DNA from: Streptomyces sp. A0958
GTDB taxonomy: Bacteria > Actinomycetota > Actinomycetes > Streptomycetales > Streptomycetaceae
Direction: 5' to 3'
DNA length: 64,000 nucleotides
Assembly: GCF_004795035.1 (NCBI RefSeq)
Contig: NZ_SSBK01000018.1
Coordinates: 1-64,000 of the forward strand
The notes under the pieces were generated by a model, which saw nothing but the letters and a program-made list of their open reading frames with translations, had not been told where the DNA came from and made no database searches. Both the position numbers and the translations under genes were made by a program. This document shows, piece after piece, positions 18,440 through 28,546 of the stretch. Within the stretch, counting starts at the first letter, position 1. Every line of letters starts with the position of its first letter.

Positions 18440-20419
18440 GTGACACAGCCGCGCGAAGCGCGTCACGCACGGGCGGTGGTGGGCGACGGATGGGATCTGC
18501 TGACCCGCATCGGCGGACCGCGTGACCTTGACCGGCTCACTCCCGAGCAGCTGGAGCAGCTCGCCGAAGAGATCCGGACCTTCCTCGTCGACGCCGTCTC
18601 CAAGACCGGCGGCCACCTCGGACCCAACCTCGGCGTGGTCGAGCTGACCATCGCCCTGCACCGGGTCTTCGACTCCCCGAAGGACAAGGTCCTCTTCGAC
18701 ACCGGCCACCAGAGCTACGTCCACAAGCTCCTCACCGGCCGCCAGGACTTCACCAGGCTCAAGAGCAAGGGCGGCCTGTCCGGCTACCCCTCGCGCGCCG
18801 AGTCCGAGCACGACGTCATCGAGAACTCGCACGCCTCCACCGTCCTGGGCTGGGCCGACGGCCTCGCCAAGGCCAACGAGGTGCGCGGCAAGGACGACCA
18901 CGTCGTCGCGGTCATCGGTGACGGAGCCCTCACCGGCGGCATGGCCTGGGAGGCGCTGAACAACATCGCCGCCGCCAAGGACCGCCCCCTCGTCATCGTC
19001 GTCAACGACAACGAACGCTCCTACGCCCCCACCATCGGCGGCCTCGCCAACCACCTGGCGACCCTGCGCACCACCGACGGCTACGAACGCTTCCTGGCCC
19101 GCGGCAAGGACCTCCTGGAGCGCACCCCCGTCGTCGGCAAGCCGCTGTACGAGACGCTGCACGGCGCCAAGAAGGGCCTCAAGGACTTCATCGCCCCGCA
19201 GGGCATGTTCGAGGACCTCGGCCTGAAGTACGTCGGCCCCATCGACGGCCACGACATCGAGGCCCTGGAGTCCGCGCTCCAGCGCGCCAAGCGCTTCGGC
19301 GGCCCCGTCATCGTGCACTGCCTCACCGAGAAGGGCCGCGGCTACACCCCCGCCCTGCTCGACGAGGCCGACCGCTTCCACGCCGTCGGCAAGATCCACC
19401 CCGACACCGGCCTGCCCGTCGCCACCTCCGGGCTCGACTGGACCTCCGTGTTCGGCGAGGAGATGGTCAAGCTCGGCCACGAGCGCGAGGACATCGTCGC
19501 GATCACCGCGGCCATGCTCCAGCCGGTCGGACTGACCAAGTTCGAGAAGGAGTTCCCGGACCGGATCTACGACGTCGGCATCGCCGAGCAGCACGGCGCG
19601 GTCTCCGCCGCGGGCCTGGCCACCGGCGGCCTGCACCCCGTCTTCGCGGTGTACGCCACCTTCCTCAACCGGGCCTTCGACCAGGTCCTGATGGACGTCG
19701 CCCTGCACAAGTGCGGGGTCACCTTCGTCCTGGACCGGGCCGGGATCACCGGAACCGACGGCGCCTCGCACAACGGCATGTGGGACATGTCGATCCTCCA
19801 GTGCGTGCCCTCGCTCAGGATCGCCGCCCCGCGCGACGCCGACCAGGTCCGCGCCCAGCTGCGCGAGGCCGTCGAGGTGGACGACGCCCCGACCGTCGTC
19901 CGCTTCTCCAAGGGCGCGGTCGGCCCCTCGGTCAAGGCCGTCTCCACGGTCGGCGGCATGGACGTGCTGCGCGGGCCCGACGCCGCCCGGCCGGACGTCC
20001 TGCTCGTCTCCATCGGCGCGCTCGCCCCGATGTGCCTGGAGATCGCCGACCTGCTCGACGCCCAGGGCATCTCCACGACCGTCGTCGACCCGCGCTGGGT
20101 CAAGCCGGTGGACGAGGCCATGGCCCCGCTCGCCGCGCAGCACCGCGTCGTCGTCACCGTCGAGGACAACAGCAGGGCCGGCGGCGTCGGCTCCGCCATC
20201 GCCCAGGCGCTGCGCGACGAGGACGTCGACGTACCGCTGCGCGACTTCGGCATCCCGCCGGTCTTCCTCGACCACGCCTCCCGCAAGGAGGTCATGGCCG
20301 AGATCGGGCTGACCGCGCCGGACATCGCCCGCCAGGTCACCGGCCTGGTCGCCAAGCTCGACGGCCGCTACGAGACGGCCGCGGAGAGCCGCACCGTCGC
20401 GGAGCGCGTCCGGGACTGA
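18440..20419 (+). CDS. dxs: 1-deoxy-D-xylulose-5-phosphate synthase
   Basis: A GTG start follows an AAGGAGG site 7 bases away. The 659-residue length is standard for DXS. It condenses pyruvate with glyceraldehyde-3-phosphate using thiamine diphosphate, the first step of the MEP isoprenoid route. Visible features are the cofactor motif [16 protein letters not shown], the transketolase region with [18 protein letters not shown] and a C-terminal transketolase domain. Streptomycetes often carry two dxs copies and this would be the one beside xylFGH. Hairpins on both sides suggest separate transcription. Confidence 0.95.
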   Translation: MTQPREARHARAVVGDGWDLLTRIGGPRDLDRLTPEQLEQLAEEIRTFLVDAVSKTGGHLGPNLGVVELTIALHRVFDSPKDKVLFDTGHQSYVHKLLTGRQDFTRLKSKGGLSGYPSRAESEHDVIENSHASTVLGWADGLAKANEVRGKDDHVVAVIGDGALTGGMAWEALNNIAAAKDRPLVIVVNDNERSYAPTIGGLANHLATLRTTDGYERFLARGKDLLERTPVVGKPLYETLHGAKKGLKDFIAPQGMFEDLGLKYVGPIDGHDIEALESALQRAKRFGGPVIVHCLTEKGRGYTPALLDEADRFHAVGKIHPDTGLPVATSGLDWTSVFGEEMVKLGHEREDIVAITAAMLQPVGLTKFEKEFPDRIYDVGIAEQHGAVSAAGLATGGLHPVFAVYATFLNRAFDQVLMDVALHKCGVTFVLDRAGITGTDGASHNGMWDMSILQCVPSLRIAAPRDADQVRAQLREAVEVDDAPTVVRFSKGAVGPSVKAVSTVGGMDVLRGPDAARPDVLLVSIGALAPMCLEIADLLDAQGISTTVVDPRWVKPVDEAMAPLAAQHRVVVTVEDNSRAGGVGSAIAQALRDEDVDVPLRDFGIPPVFLDHASRKEVMAEIGLTAPDIARQVTGLVAKLDGRYETAAESRTVAERVRD

Positions 20420-20438
20420 TCCCTACCCGCACCTCGGC

Positions 20439-20488
20439 CGAATGGGCCGGTCGGCCACCCTGTACGGGTGGTTCGACCGGCCCATTCG
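20439..20488 (+). terminator. Terminator after dxs
   Basis: A 15-bp perfect outer stem (20439-20453 with 20474-20488) encloses a smaller CCACCC/GGGTGG stem. Confidence 0.85.
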
Positions 20489-20571
20489 CGTGAAATCCCG
20501 CAGTGGAAGGCGTGGAGCGGGCGGCCGGGTCCGAATCATGGCGTGCACGACGAGTGCGTGGAGGTACGCCG

Positions 20572-22077
20572 GTGAGCACGCAGAAGGACCTGCCCCCCAG
20601 CGGAGGCGGGCTGTTCCGGACCAAGACGGTCGAACAGTCCATCCGCGACACCGAGGAGCCGGAGCAATCCCTCAAGAAGTCCCTCTCCGCGCTCGACCTC
20701 ACGGTCTTCGGGGTCGGCGTCATCATCGGCACCGGCATCTTCGTCCTCACCGGGAAGGTCGCCAAGGAGACGGCGGGCCCGGCCACCGCCATCGCCTTCG
20801 TGGTCGCCGGCGTCGTCTGCGCCCTGGCCGCCCTGTGCTACGCGGAGTTCGCCTCCACGGTGCCGGTGGCCGGCTCGGCGTACACCTTCTCCTACGCCTC
20901 GCTGGGTGAGCTGGTCGCCTGGATCATCGGCTGGGACCTGGTGCTGGAGTTCGCGCTGGGTACGGCGGTGGTCGCGGTCGGCTGGTCCGGCTACGTCCGC
21001 TCGCTGCTGGACAACGCCGGCTGGCACCTGCCGGACGTGCTGTCCGGACCGGACGTGGCGGAAGGGTTCGGCTTCGACATCCTCGCGTTCGCCCTGATCC
21101 TGCTCCTCACCGTCATCCTGGTGCTGGGCATGAAGCTGTCGGCCCGGGTCACCACGGTGGTCGTCGCCGTGAAGATCGCCGTGGTCCTGGTCGTCATCAT
21201 CGCGGGCCTGTTCTTCATCGACACCGCCAACTACTCGCCGTTCGTCCCCGAGGCCGAGCCGCAGCCCTCCGGATCGGGGTTCGACGCCCCGCTGGTCCAG
21301 CTGATCTTCGGCTACGCCCCGACGAACTTCGGCGTCATGGGCATCTTCACCGCCGCCTCCGTCGTCTTCTTCGCGTTCATCGGCTTCGACGTCGTGGCCA
21401 CGGCGGCGGAGGAGACGAAGCTCCCGCAGCGCGACATGCCGCGCGGCATCATGGCCTCGCTGTTCATCTGCACCGCGCTCTACGTCGCCGTATCGATCGT
21501 CGTCACCGGCATGCAGCACTACACCGAGCTGTCCGTCAGCGCACCGCTCGCCGACGCCTTCAAGGCCGTCGGACACCCCTTCTACGCGGGCGTCATCAGC
21601 TTCGGCGCGGCGGTCGGCCTCACCACGGTCTGCATGATCCTGCTGCTCGGCCAGACCCGGGTGTTCTTCGCGATGAGCCGCGACGGCCTGCTCCCGAGGT
21701 TCTTCTCCAAGACGCACCCGCGCTTTCGCACCCCGTACCGCCCGACCATCCTGCTCGGCGTGATCATCGCCGTCGTCGCCGGCCTGACCAGCATCAACGA
21801 GCTGGCGACGCTGGTGAACATCGGCACCCTCTTCGCCTTCGTGGTCGTCGCGCTCGGCGTCATCGTGCTGCGCCGCACCCGCCCGGACCTGCACCGCGCC
21901 TTCCGCACCCCGTGGGTGCCGCTGATCCCCATCCTGTCGGTGGCCGCCTCGGTCTGGCTGATGCTCAACCTGCCGGCCGAGACCTGGCTGCGGTTCGCGA
22001 TCTGGATGGTGATCGGCGCGATCATCTACTTCTCGTACGGGCGCAAGCACAGCCGGGTGCACCGCACCCGGGCGTGA
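20572..22077 (+). CDS. APC-family amino acid permease
   Basis: GTG 20572 with GGAGGT six bases before it is chosen over upstream starts, giving 501 residues. About twelve membrane helices are visible, beginning LDLTVFGVGVIIGTGIFVLTG, the G-rich substrate-binding unwound helix of the APC superfamily. FAFIGFDVVATAAEETKLPQ matches the cationic-amino-acid-transporter branch. The substrate is probably a basic or other amino acid taken up with protons, but it cannot be fixed from sequence alone. Confidence 0.87.
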   Translation: MSTQKDLPPSGGGLFRTKTVEQSIRDTEEPEQSLKKSLSALDLTVFGVGVIIGTGIFVLTGKVAKETAGPATAIAFVVAGVVCALAALCYAEFASTVPVAGSAYTFSYASLGELVAWIIGWDLVLEFALGTAVVAVGWSGYVRSLLDNAGWHLPDVLSGPDVAEGFGFDILAFALILLLTVILVLGMKLSARVTTVVVAVKIAVVLVVIIAGLFFIDTANYSPFVPEAEPQPSGSGFDAPLVQLIFGYAPTNFGVMGIFTAASVVFFAFIGFDVVATAAEETKLPQRDMPRGIMASLFICTALYVAVSIVVTGMQHYTELSVSAPLADAFKAVGHPFYAGVISFGAAVGLTTVCMILLLGQTRVFFAMSRDGLLPRFFSKTHPRFRTPYRPTILLGVIIAVVAGLTSINELATLVNIGTLFAFVVVALGVIVLRRTRPDLHRAFRTPWVPLIPILSVAASVWLMLNLPAETWLRFAIWMVIGAIIYFSYGRKHSRVHRTRA

Positions 22078-22086
22078 CCCTCCCCG

Positions 22087-22482
22087 TCAGCGCCCGGGCC
22101 GCACCGTACGCGGGCCCGCGCACCGCGCCCCGTACGCCTCGACCCGGCGCCGCAGCTCGCGGTCGGCGGTGACGACGAGGCAGGGCCGCGGCGGGGCACC
22201 CGCCGCGGCCTCGGCCGCCAGCTCGGTGATCCGGTCGTCACCGCTGCCCGGCGCGGCCTCCACCCGTACCCCCGGCACCGGAGCGACGTCCCGGGCGCGC
22301 CCCTCGACCACCAGGACCAGATCGACGGGACCGGGCAGGCCGGGCAGGCCTTCGGCGGCGTACGGAACCAGCGCGTCCCGCAGCCGCTCGGCCGCGCCGC
22401 GCCGGTCCCGCCACCAGCCGTCCGGGACGGAGCCGACCACGTTGGCGGCGTCGACGATGACCAGGGTGCGCGGGGCGGACAT
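22087..22482 (-). CDS. NYN/PIN-like small protein
   Basis: The 131-residue product begins LVIVDAANVVGSVPDGWW. The early DAANV and later VVTADRELRRRV are the acidic motifs of the NYN/PIN-like nuclease fold. A metal-dependent RNase role is therefore possible. It is convergent with the permease gene, 9 bases away. Annotation pipelines sometimes call such proteins NTP pyrophosphohydrolases, which I cannot support here. Confidence 0.65.
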   Translation of the reverse strand: MSAPRTLVIVDAANVVGSVPDGWWRDRRGAAERLRDALVPYAAEGLPGLPGPVDLVLVVEGRARDVAPVPGVRVEAAPGSGDDRITELAAEAAAGAPPRPCLVVTADRELRRRVEAYGARCAGPRTVRPGR

Positions 22483-22577
22483 GCCGCAAGGGTGTCACGG
22501 GCGACGCCTTCGGCGTACGCTGCGGGGCCCCGAGTGCGGGCCGGTAGCGGCGATTCCGCGGGTTCGAACGGTGATTC

Positions 22578-22583
22578 TATGAT
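22578..22583 (+). promoter_or_regulatory. Candidate -10 box before the first propeller gene
   Basis: TATGAT lies 85 bases before the start codon. The same hexamer (25180-25185) lies upstream of the paralogous gene at 25.2 kb. No clear -35 was found. Confidence 0.3.
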
Positions 22584-22667
22584 GGGTGCTCCCCGACTTC
22601 CGGGTGCCGGTCGTGACACAAAGCCGCAGATCGGGAGCGGACCATCACGGAAGGATGACCTCACGAC

Positions 22668-23795
22668 ATGCGAGTCAGGTCGAGACGTTCCCAGGGGAGC
22701 ACCTCGGGAAAGGGCGAGGGCGCCCTGCGAGACGTCGAAAGCGCCGAGGGGCCTGCCGGAACCCCGGTCGGCGGACGCTGGCTCGTGCGTGGCAAGGACG
22801 GCAGGCTCACCGCATACGCCCGCAACGAGGACGGGGTCCTGCGCTGGACCGAGGAGCGCCCGGGAGGGCCCCGCTGGGAGGGCCCCGAGTTCTTCCCGGT
22901 CCCGCATCTGACCCATCTCGGCATCGCCCAGGGCGCGGACGGCTACGTGCACTTCGTCGGGCGCCGGACGGTGCCCGTGGACGAGGGCCCGCCGCAGGTC
23001 GACCTCGTCCACGCCATCCAGTACCAGACGGGCCGCCCGGTCACCGCGTGGCGCTCCCTGGGCAACCCCTACAAGGACGCCGAGCGGGCCGCCCGCATCG
23101 GCCCTCCGGCGGCCGGTGTCGCCCCGTCCGGCGCGGTCAACGTCTTCGTCCGCAACGCCAACGGCGGGATGATGCTGCGCCGTGAGGGCAAGAACGGCAA
23201 ATGGGAGGGGTGGAAGGACCTGCGGGGCACCCTGGGCAAGGAGACGATGGCCGTCGCGGTCGCCGAGTCCGGGCGGATCGAGCTTCTCGTCCCCGGCATC
23301 AGCAAGGCCATGAGGTGGACGCAGGCCGAACCGGGCGGCGCCTTCGAGAAGGTACCGAACCTGAACGTCAAGATCGCCGGCGGTGCGGTGAGCGTGCTGG
23401 AGACCGCTCCCGACCGCAACACCTTCTACTGGACCGACGCCGCGGCCGGCACCCTCACCGCCAACCGCCTGGGCACCCCGGCGGTCACGATCGCCGACAC
23501 CCCGGCCGAGGGCCCGGTCGCCGCGCTCCGCGCCGAGCTGGACGGCTACGACTGCACGGTGCTCGCCCACCGCGACCGCGACGGCCGGGTGATGCTCGCG
23601 GCCTGCGGAACGGAGAACGAGAGCGGCGGCCTCTGGTGGGCGGCGACCGGCGAACGGACCGCCACGGCCCCGGCGTTGGCGCTCGACGGGAAGGGCCGCG
23701 TGGTCCTCGGGGTGATCGGGGTGCACGGCGGGCTCTACGTGGCCCGGCAGAACAGCGAACCGGGCCTCGCGCTGGGCCCGGCCCAGCGGGTGTGA
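22668..23795 (+). CDS. Beta-propeller-like (tectonin/PLL-type) protein, paralogue 1
   Basis: The 375-residue protein has a short basic N-terminus and no signal peptide or membrane helix. Repeated blade-like units occur, for example GRWLVRGKDGRLTAYARNED, GADGYVHFVGRR, SGAVNVFVRNANGGMMLR and GRIELLVPGISKAMRWTQ. The spacing of about 50 residues suggests a five- to seven-bladed propeller, as in PLL-type lectins. A close paralogue lies 2.6 kb downstream, and the same module is fused to a deacetylase at 32.4 kb. Binding of a cell-surface glycan or its precursor is inferred from this context only. Confidence 0.7.
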   Translation: MRVRSRRSQGSTSGKGEGALRDVESAEGPAGTPVGGRWLVRGKDGRLTAYARNEDGVLRWTEERPGGPRWEGPEFFPVPHLTHLGIAQGADGYVHFVGRRTVPVDEGPPQVDLVHAIQYQTGRPVTAWRSLGNPYKDAERAARIGPPAAGVAPSGAVNVFVRNANGGMMLRREGKNGKWEGWKDLRGTLGKETMAVAVAESGRIELLVPGISKAMRWTQAEPGGAFEKVPNLNVKIAGGAVSVLETAPDRNTFYWTDAAAGTLTANRLGTPAVTIADTPAEGPVAALRAELDGYDCTVLAHRDRDGRVMLAACGTENESGGLWWAATGERTATAPALALDGKGRVVLGVIGVHGGLYVARQNSEPGLALGPAQRV

Positions 23796-23807
23796 GCCCC
23801 CGAACGG

Positions 23808-23838
23808 CGGCCGTGGGACCGGAAAGGTCCCACGGCCG
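23808..23838. terminator. Terminator between propeller and LCP genes
   Basis: A perfect 13-bp stem (23808-23820 with 23826-23838) followed by T-rich bases lies between convergent genes. Confidence 0.8.
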
Positions 23839-23885
23839 TTTCGTACGACGCCGGGCGCGCGGTGCGCCGGTGCGGTGACGGGCCG

Positions 23886-24989
23886 TCAGCCGCCGGTGGC
23901 CGGGGACTTCTTGGCCGACTCGGGGATGGCGGTGTCCTCGCGGATCGCCTTCCACAACGTCTTGGCCTGCGGCTGAGCGGCGACGACCCGGTTGGGGTCG
24001 ACCTTGTCGTAGGCGACGGGGAGCATGATCGTCTCCATCGTGTCCGGGTCGACGCCGTTCATCGAACGGGCGAACTGCGTGAGGGACTTGAGGGAGGCCA
24101 GGTCCTCGTCGGTGGTGAGGGACTTGGTGGCCGAGTTGGCGATCTTGTAGGCGTTCGTCGGACTGCCCAGCAGATCCTGCTTCTTGACCTCGCTGAGCAG
24201 GGCCATGAGGAACTGCTGCTGGAGCCCGATGCGTCCGAGGTCGCTGCCGTCGCCGATGCCGTGGCGGGTGCGGACGTAGGAGAGCGACTCGGTGCCGTTG
24301 AGCTTGTGCGACCCGGCGGTCAGGTCGAGCCCGGAGGACTTGTCGTGGATGTCCTCCGGGACGTCGACGGTCACGCCGCCGATGGCGTCCACGAGGTCCT
24401 TGAACCCGGCGAAGTTGATCTCCAGGTAGTGGTCGATGCGCACACCGGACATCTTCTCGACGGTCTTGACCACACAGGCCGGACCGACCTGCGCGTAGAC
24501 GGAGTTGAACATCACGCGGTTCGCGGTGTCCACCGTCGAGCCGTCGGCCTTGGTGCACTCGGGCCGGGTCACCAGGGTGTCGCGGGGTATCGACACGGCG
24601 ACGGCCTTGCTGCGGCCCTCGGGGATGTGCACGACCAGCGCGGTGTCGGACCGGGCCCCGCTGACACCGGCGCCGCCGCCCAGCTTCTTGTTCTCCGCGC
24701 CGGCCCGTGAGTCGGAGCCGAGGATCAGCAGGTTCTGCCCGCTGGTGGGAAGCTTCTCGGGGCGGTCATCACCCAGCGCCTTGTTGATGTCGACGCCCTT
24801 GATGTTCCCGTCGAGGCGGCTGTAGAGCCACCATGCGGTGCCGCCTGCGGCGAGCAGCAGGACGAGCAGCACAATCAGGGTGATCTTGAGACCGCGACGC
24901 CGCTTGCGACCTTCTCTGCGCTTCCGTCCGCCGCCATGAGACGCCGGAGGGCTTTCGTGCGTGCTCGCGGGTATGGCGTCGTGGCTCAT
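23886..24989 (-). CDS. LytR-CpsA-Psr (LCP) family phosphotransferase
   Basis: The 367-residue protein has a basic cytoplasmic N-terminus (HGGGRKRREGRKRRRG), one membrane helix (about 35-57) and an extracellular LCP domain. Key motifs are LILGSDSRAG, RSDTALVVHI, AVAVSIPRDTLV and YVRTRHGIGDGSDLGRIGLQ, holding the Arg and Asp residues that bind the polyprenyl pyrophosphate head group. LCP enzymes join polyprenyl-linked glycans to peptidoglycan. Its location inside a Stealth/deacetylase cluster makes it a good candidate for attaching that cluster's polymer. Confidence 0.92.
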   Translation of the reverse strand: MSHDAIPASTHESPPASHGGGRKRREGRKRRRGLKITLIVLLVLLLAAGGTAWWLYSRLDGNIKGVDINKALGDDRPEKLPTSGQNLLILGSDSRAGAENKKLGGGAGVSGARSDTALVVHIPEGRSKAVAVSIPRDTLVTRPECTKADGSTVDTANRVMFNSVYAQVGPACVVKTVEKMSGVRIDHYLEINFAGFKDLVDAIGGVTVDVPEDIHDKSSGLDLTAGSHKLNGTESLSYVRTRHGIGDGSDLGRIGLQQQFLMALLSEVKKQDLLGSPTNAYKIANSATKSLTTDEDLASLKSLTQFARSMNGVDPDTMETIMLPVAYDKVDPNRVVAAQPQAKTLWKAIREDTAIPESAKKSPATGG

Positions 24990-25245
24990 CGTGGTCGAGT
25001 CCTCAAATCTCGTGGCCCGGGGCGGGCTGTGGAGTGCGTGGGACTCGGGTGGGGGGCGGGGCCGGTCCGTGCGTGTATGACTGAGCGTGCACTATAGAAC
25101 AGAGGATCGTTCGAATGGGTGTCTTGGTTCCCTGGGGCCGACGGCCGCGCGACCCGATCAGGCGGATCGGCGCTGAGCATATGATGCTATCGATCCTGTG
25201 TGGGCGGGATGAGGGATCGGTGAAGGGGAGAGGGTGTCAAGGGCC

Positions 25246-26355
25246 ATGCGGAGAAGGAAACCGGACTCCTCGGGCAGCACCCTCCTCTCGGCTCCGTCCA
25301 CCGGCCGCCACCAGGTCAGCGGTACGCCGCGCGGCCGCTGGATGACGCTGGGTAAGGACGGCAGGCTCACGCTGTACGCCCGCACGGACGGCGGCCTGTT
25401 GCGCTGGACGCAGCGGAGCCGGGGCGGTGACCGGTGGGACGGGCCGGACTTCGTGCCGGTCGCGGGCCTCACGGACCTCACCGTCGTTCAGGGCGCCGAC
25501 GCCTACGTGCATTTCCTCGGGCGGCGGGAACGCCGCGGTGACGAGGGGCCGAGCGTCGACTTCGTACACGCCGTCCAGTACCAGACCGGCCGGCCCGTCA
25601 CCGAGTGGCGCTCCCTCGGCAACTTCTACCGCGACCGGGAGAGGGGCCGGAAGGTGGGGGCGCCGGCCGGAGCCGTCGACGCGCAGGGGACGGTCTTCGT
25701 CTTCGCGCGCAACGCGGGCCGCGGACTGCAGATGCGCCGCGAGGGTAAGGGCGGCAAATGGGGGGCCTGGCAGGACCTCAAGGGCGTCGGGCTCTCCGCC
25801 CAAATCGTGCCGTCGGTGACCTCCGGCGGGCTCGTGGAGGTCTTCGCGACCGGTGACCGCGGCGTGCAGCAGTGGCGGCAGGACGTTCCGGACGGCCCGC
25901 TGCTGATAGCTCCTCCCCTGCAGTTCTACGCTCTGGAGGGGTCTGCGACGGCGCTGGAGACCGCGCCCGGCCGCCTCACGTACTACTGGACCGATGCGGC
26001 TACGGCGGGAATCGTCTTCTTCCGGGCAGGTGCCTGGCCCGTGCTGCTGGGCGGGTACCCCGGAGAGGGCGCCGTCGTCGCGCTGCGTGCCGACCTGGGC
26101 GGCTACGACTGCACGGTTCTCGCGCAGCGCGGGACGAGCGGCACTCTGCTGATCGGGGTCTGCGGCACCGAAGGGGAGCAGGGCGGGGTCTGGTGGTCCG
26201 ACACCACCGAGGAGTGCGTCGGTGATCCCGCGCTCGCCGTCGACGGGTGCGGCCGAGTCGTCGTAGCGGTGCGCGGGCGGGACGGGGCGGTGTCCCTCGC
26301 CCGGCAGGAGCCGGGTCCGGGGCTGACGCTCTCGCCGCAGTGGCACCGGCTCTGA
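25246..26355 (+). CDS. Beta-propeller-like protein, paralogue 2
   Basis: This is a close relative of the gene at 22.7 kb along its full length, including VHAVQYQTGRPVTEWRSLGN. The ATG at 25246 aligns the N-termini (MRRRKPDSSGS with MRVRSRRSQGS). An in-frame GTG at 25234 is the alternative, and neither has an ideal ribosome site. No export signal is seen. The 256 bases before it, divergent from the LCP gene, are relatively AT-rich and contain TATGAT at 25180-25185. The pair flanks the LCP gene, which suggests a functional link. Confidence 0.7.
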   Translation: MRRRKPDSSGSTLLSAPSTGRHQVSGTPRGRWMTLGKDGRLTLYARTDGGLLRWTQRSRGGDRWDGPDFVPVAGLTDLTVVQGADAYVHFLGRRERRGDEGPSVDFVHAVQYQTGRPVTEWRSLGNFYRDRERGRKVGAPAGAVDAQGTVFVFARNAGRGLQMRREGKGGKWGAWQDLKGVGLSAQIVPSVTSGGLVEVFATGDRGVQQWRQDVPDGPLLIAPPLQFYALEGSATALETAPGRLTYYWTDAATAGIVFFRAGAWPVLLGGYPGEGAVVALRADLGGYDCTVLAQRGTSGTLLIGVCGTEGEQGGVWWSDTTEECVGDPALAVDGCGRVVVAVRGRDGAVSLARQEPGPGLTLSPQWHRL

Positions 26356-26557
26356 TCCGCCGGCCCCTTCCGGAGCATCGGCACGACACCGGGGTGTCGC
26401 TCCTCCGCCATGTGGCGTTCTCGTGAAGTTGTAAAAGGTTGTATGAGTTCCCAGTGGGATTCATCACGGGTACACGTCGCATCTGTCCACCTTTTTGGCT
26501 GGACGTTGACCGGTTCTTTATGTGAAGGTTCTGTGACTTGCTCGCAGGTGAGCAAAT

Positions 26558-28546
26558 GTGACCGTCTCGCGGGGCGGTTCTTCGTGGGGGATGACAGGTT
26601 TCGGTCTCATGCCGTCCTTTGTCCGGGCGCAACGAGGCATCCGGTCGAGGCTGACGCTGGACCGCAGTGGCGTGGGTGGTGGATGCCTCGTGGTCGGTTC
26701 CGGCAATCCGGAGGCGGGATCGCTGGTTTCGGCGTACCGGTCCGTGGTGCCGGCAGGCGCACGGAGGGGCATCGTCCGCAAAGTGCCGGCTCCGCTCCGC
26801 TCGGCGGTGAAGTCCTCGTTCAGCTCCGTCGACGCCATCCGGTCCGCGACGGTCGTCTGGGCGATGGGCGGCCGCCGCAACGCACCCCGGCACAGCGCGG
26901 ACTCCGCCCGCCGCGTGGTGCGCGTCAAGGGCCGACACATGCACGCCCTGGTTGTCGAGGGCGCCACGGCCTGGGCAGCCCGGGCCCGCAATCTGCACAT
27001 CCTCGTCGCCGCGCTGGAGGCCGGGGGAGTTGACTACTTCTGCGTTCGCGGCGCCACGAAGGATCTTCCGACCGTCGCGGTGCCCGCAGGACAGCGCGAG
27101 TCGGCGGAGGAGATGCTCCAGATCGCCTTCGAGCAGACCCCCGGCTACGTCGGCGCGGCCACCGCATCGGAGTCCGGCATGCGGCCCGGCGACGTCGGTA
27201 AGTCCTGGCGCCAGCTGCGCAAGCACGACGCTCTGCGGGTCGCCTGGTACGTCACCGACCCCACCCAGGAGCTCGTCTACGGCGCCGACCAGGGCTGTGA
27301 CCTGGAATTCTGGAAGGAACGGGACGGACAGCTGGAGGCGCCCCGCCCCAACCGGGTGGTGACCGAGGTGCCGGTCGACGTACCACGCCACACCGTCCCG
27401 CAGGCTCTGTTCGCCTTGATTCCCGGCGCCTACACCACCGGCAGCGCGCGTACCGTGGCCGAATTCACCCAGCCCCTGGCGGAGGACCACCTCTTTCCCA
27501 TCGATGTCGTCTACACCTGGGTCGACGACTCCGACCCTCAGTGGAGCGCCGAACGCGACGCCGTCCGCTCGGGGCGGCTGGGCGACCCGCCCCGGACCTT
27601 GCATGCCCAGGCGGCCAACGACTCGCGCTTCACCAGCCGCGACGAACTGCGCTACTCCCTGCGCTCCCTGCACCAGTACGCGCCCTGGGTCCGCACCGTC
27701 TATCTGGTCACCGCCGGACAGGTGCCCAGCTGGCTGGACACCGACGCCTCGGGCATCAAGGTCGTCGACCATCGCGAGATCTTCTCCGACCCCACTGCCC
27801 TGCCCACGTTCAACTCGCACGCCATCGAAAGCCAGCTGCACCACATCGACGGCCTGTCCGAGCACTTCCTCTACCTCAACGACGACGTTTTCTTCGGCCG
27901 CCCCCTCGGCGCCGACCGCTTCTTCCACACCAACGGCCTGACCAAGTTCTTCCAGTCCAAGGCGCTCATACCGAGCGGCCCCGTGGGCACGGACGACCTG
28001 CCGGTGAACGCGGCAGGCAAGAACAGCCGGGCCTTGATCGAGCGGTCCTTCGGCACCCGTATCGCGCAGAAGATGAAGCACACCCCGCATCCCCTGCGCC
28101 GTAGCATCCTCTCCGACATCGAGCTGGTCTACAGCGCGGAGCACCACCGCACCCAGCACTCCCGCTTCCGGTCTCCCGAGGACGTCCCGATCGCCTCGTC
28201 ACTGCACCACTACTACGGCTTCCACACCGGCCGTACGACCACCGGGAACCTGCGCTACCAGTACATCGACCTCGCCGCCGACCAGGCCCGGCGCCGCTTG
28301 GACAACCTTCTCGCCCACCGGCACTTCGACACGTTCTGCCTGAACGACACCGTCGAGCACCCCGATCCGGAGGCACAGGAGCGCATGGTCCGGTCGTTCC
28401 TCGACAGGTACTTCCCCGTCCCCAGCCGCTACGAGCTGCCCGACGGGGCCACCGGTCCCACCCGGCTCAGCGACCGCCGCGTCTCACCTCCGAAGCTGGA
28501 CGCGGTTCCCACCCAACACGGACTCGCCGACGGAGTTGCCAGATGA
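26558..28546 (+). CDS. Stealth-family sugar-phosphate transferase
   Basis: GTG 26558 has AGGTGAG five bases upstream and gives 662 residues; ATG 26591 is an alternative. The first 130 residues are basic and poorly defined, followed by a Stealth N-terminal domain (about 130-300). The four conserved regions are in order: IDVVYTWVDDSD (about 314), SRDELRYSLRSLHQYAPWV (about 361), SHAIESQLHHIDGLSEHF then LNDDVFFG (about 420-448), and TPHPLRRSILSDIE (about 508). Stealth proteins transfer hexose-1-phosphate, making phosphodiester-linked capsule or wall glycans. It overlaps the next gene by ATGA. Confidence 0.88.
   Translation: MTVSRGGSSWGMTGFGLMPSFVRAQRGIRSRLTLDRSGVGGGCLVVGSGNPEAGSLVSAYRSVVPAGARRGIVRKVPAPLRSAVKSSFSSVDAIRSATVVWAMGGRRNAPRHSADSARRVVRVKGRHMHALVVEGATAWAARARNLHILVAALEAGGVDYFCVRGATKDLPTVAVPAGQRESAEEMLQIAFEQTPGYVGAATASESGMRPGDVGKSWRQLRKHDALRVAWYVTDPTQELVYGADQGCDLEFWKERDGQLEAPRPNRVVTEVPVDVPRHTVPQALFALIPGAYTTGSARTVAEFTQPLAEDHLFPIDVVYTWVDDSDPQWSAERDAVRSGRLGDPPRTLHAQAANDSRFTSRDELRYSLRSLHQYAPWVRTVYLVTAGQVPSWLDTDASGIKVVDHREIFSDPTALPTFNSHAIESQLHHIDGLSEHFLYLNDDVFFGRPLGADRFFHTNGLTKFFQSKALIPSGPVGTDDLPVNAAGKNSRALIERSFGTRIAQKMKHTPHPLRRSILSDIELVYSAEHHRTQHSRFRSPEDVPIASSLHHYYGFHTGRTTTGNLRYQYIDLAADQARRRLDNLLAHRHFDTFCLNDTVEHPDPEAQERMVRSFLDRYFPVPSRYELPDGATGPTRLSDRRVSPPKLDAVPTQHGLADGVAR

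Noticed and set aside
14850-20419. xylFGH and dxs read as one biosynthetic operon
   Set aside because: Two strong terminators at 18239-18333 separate them; proximity probably has no pathway meaning.
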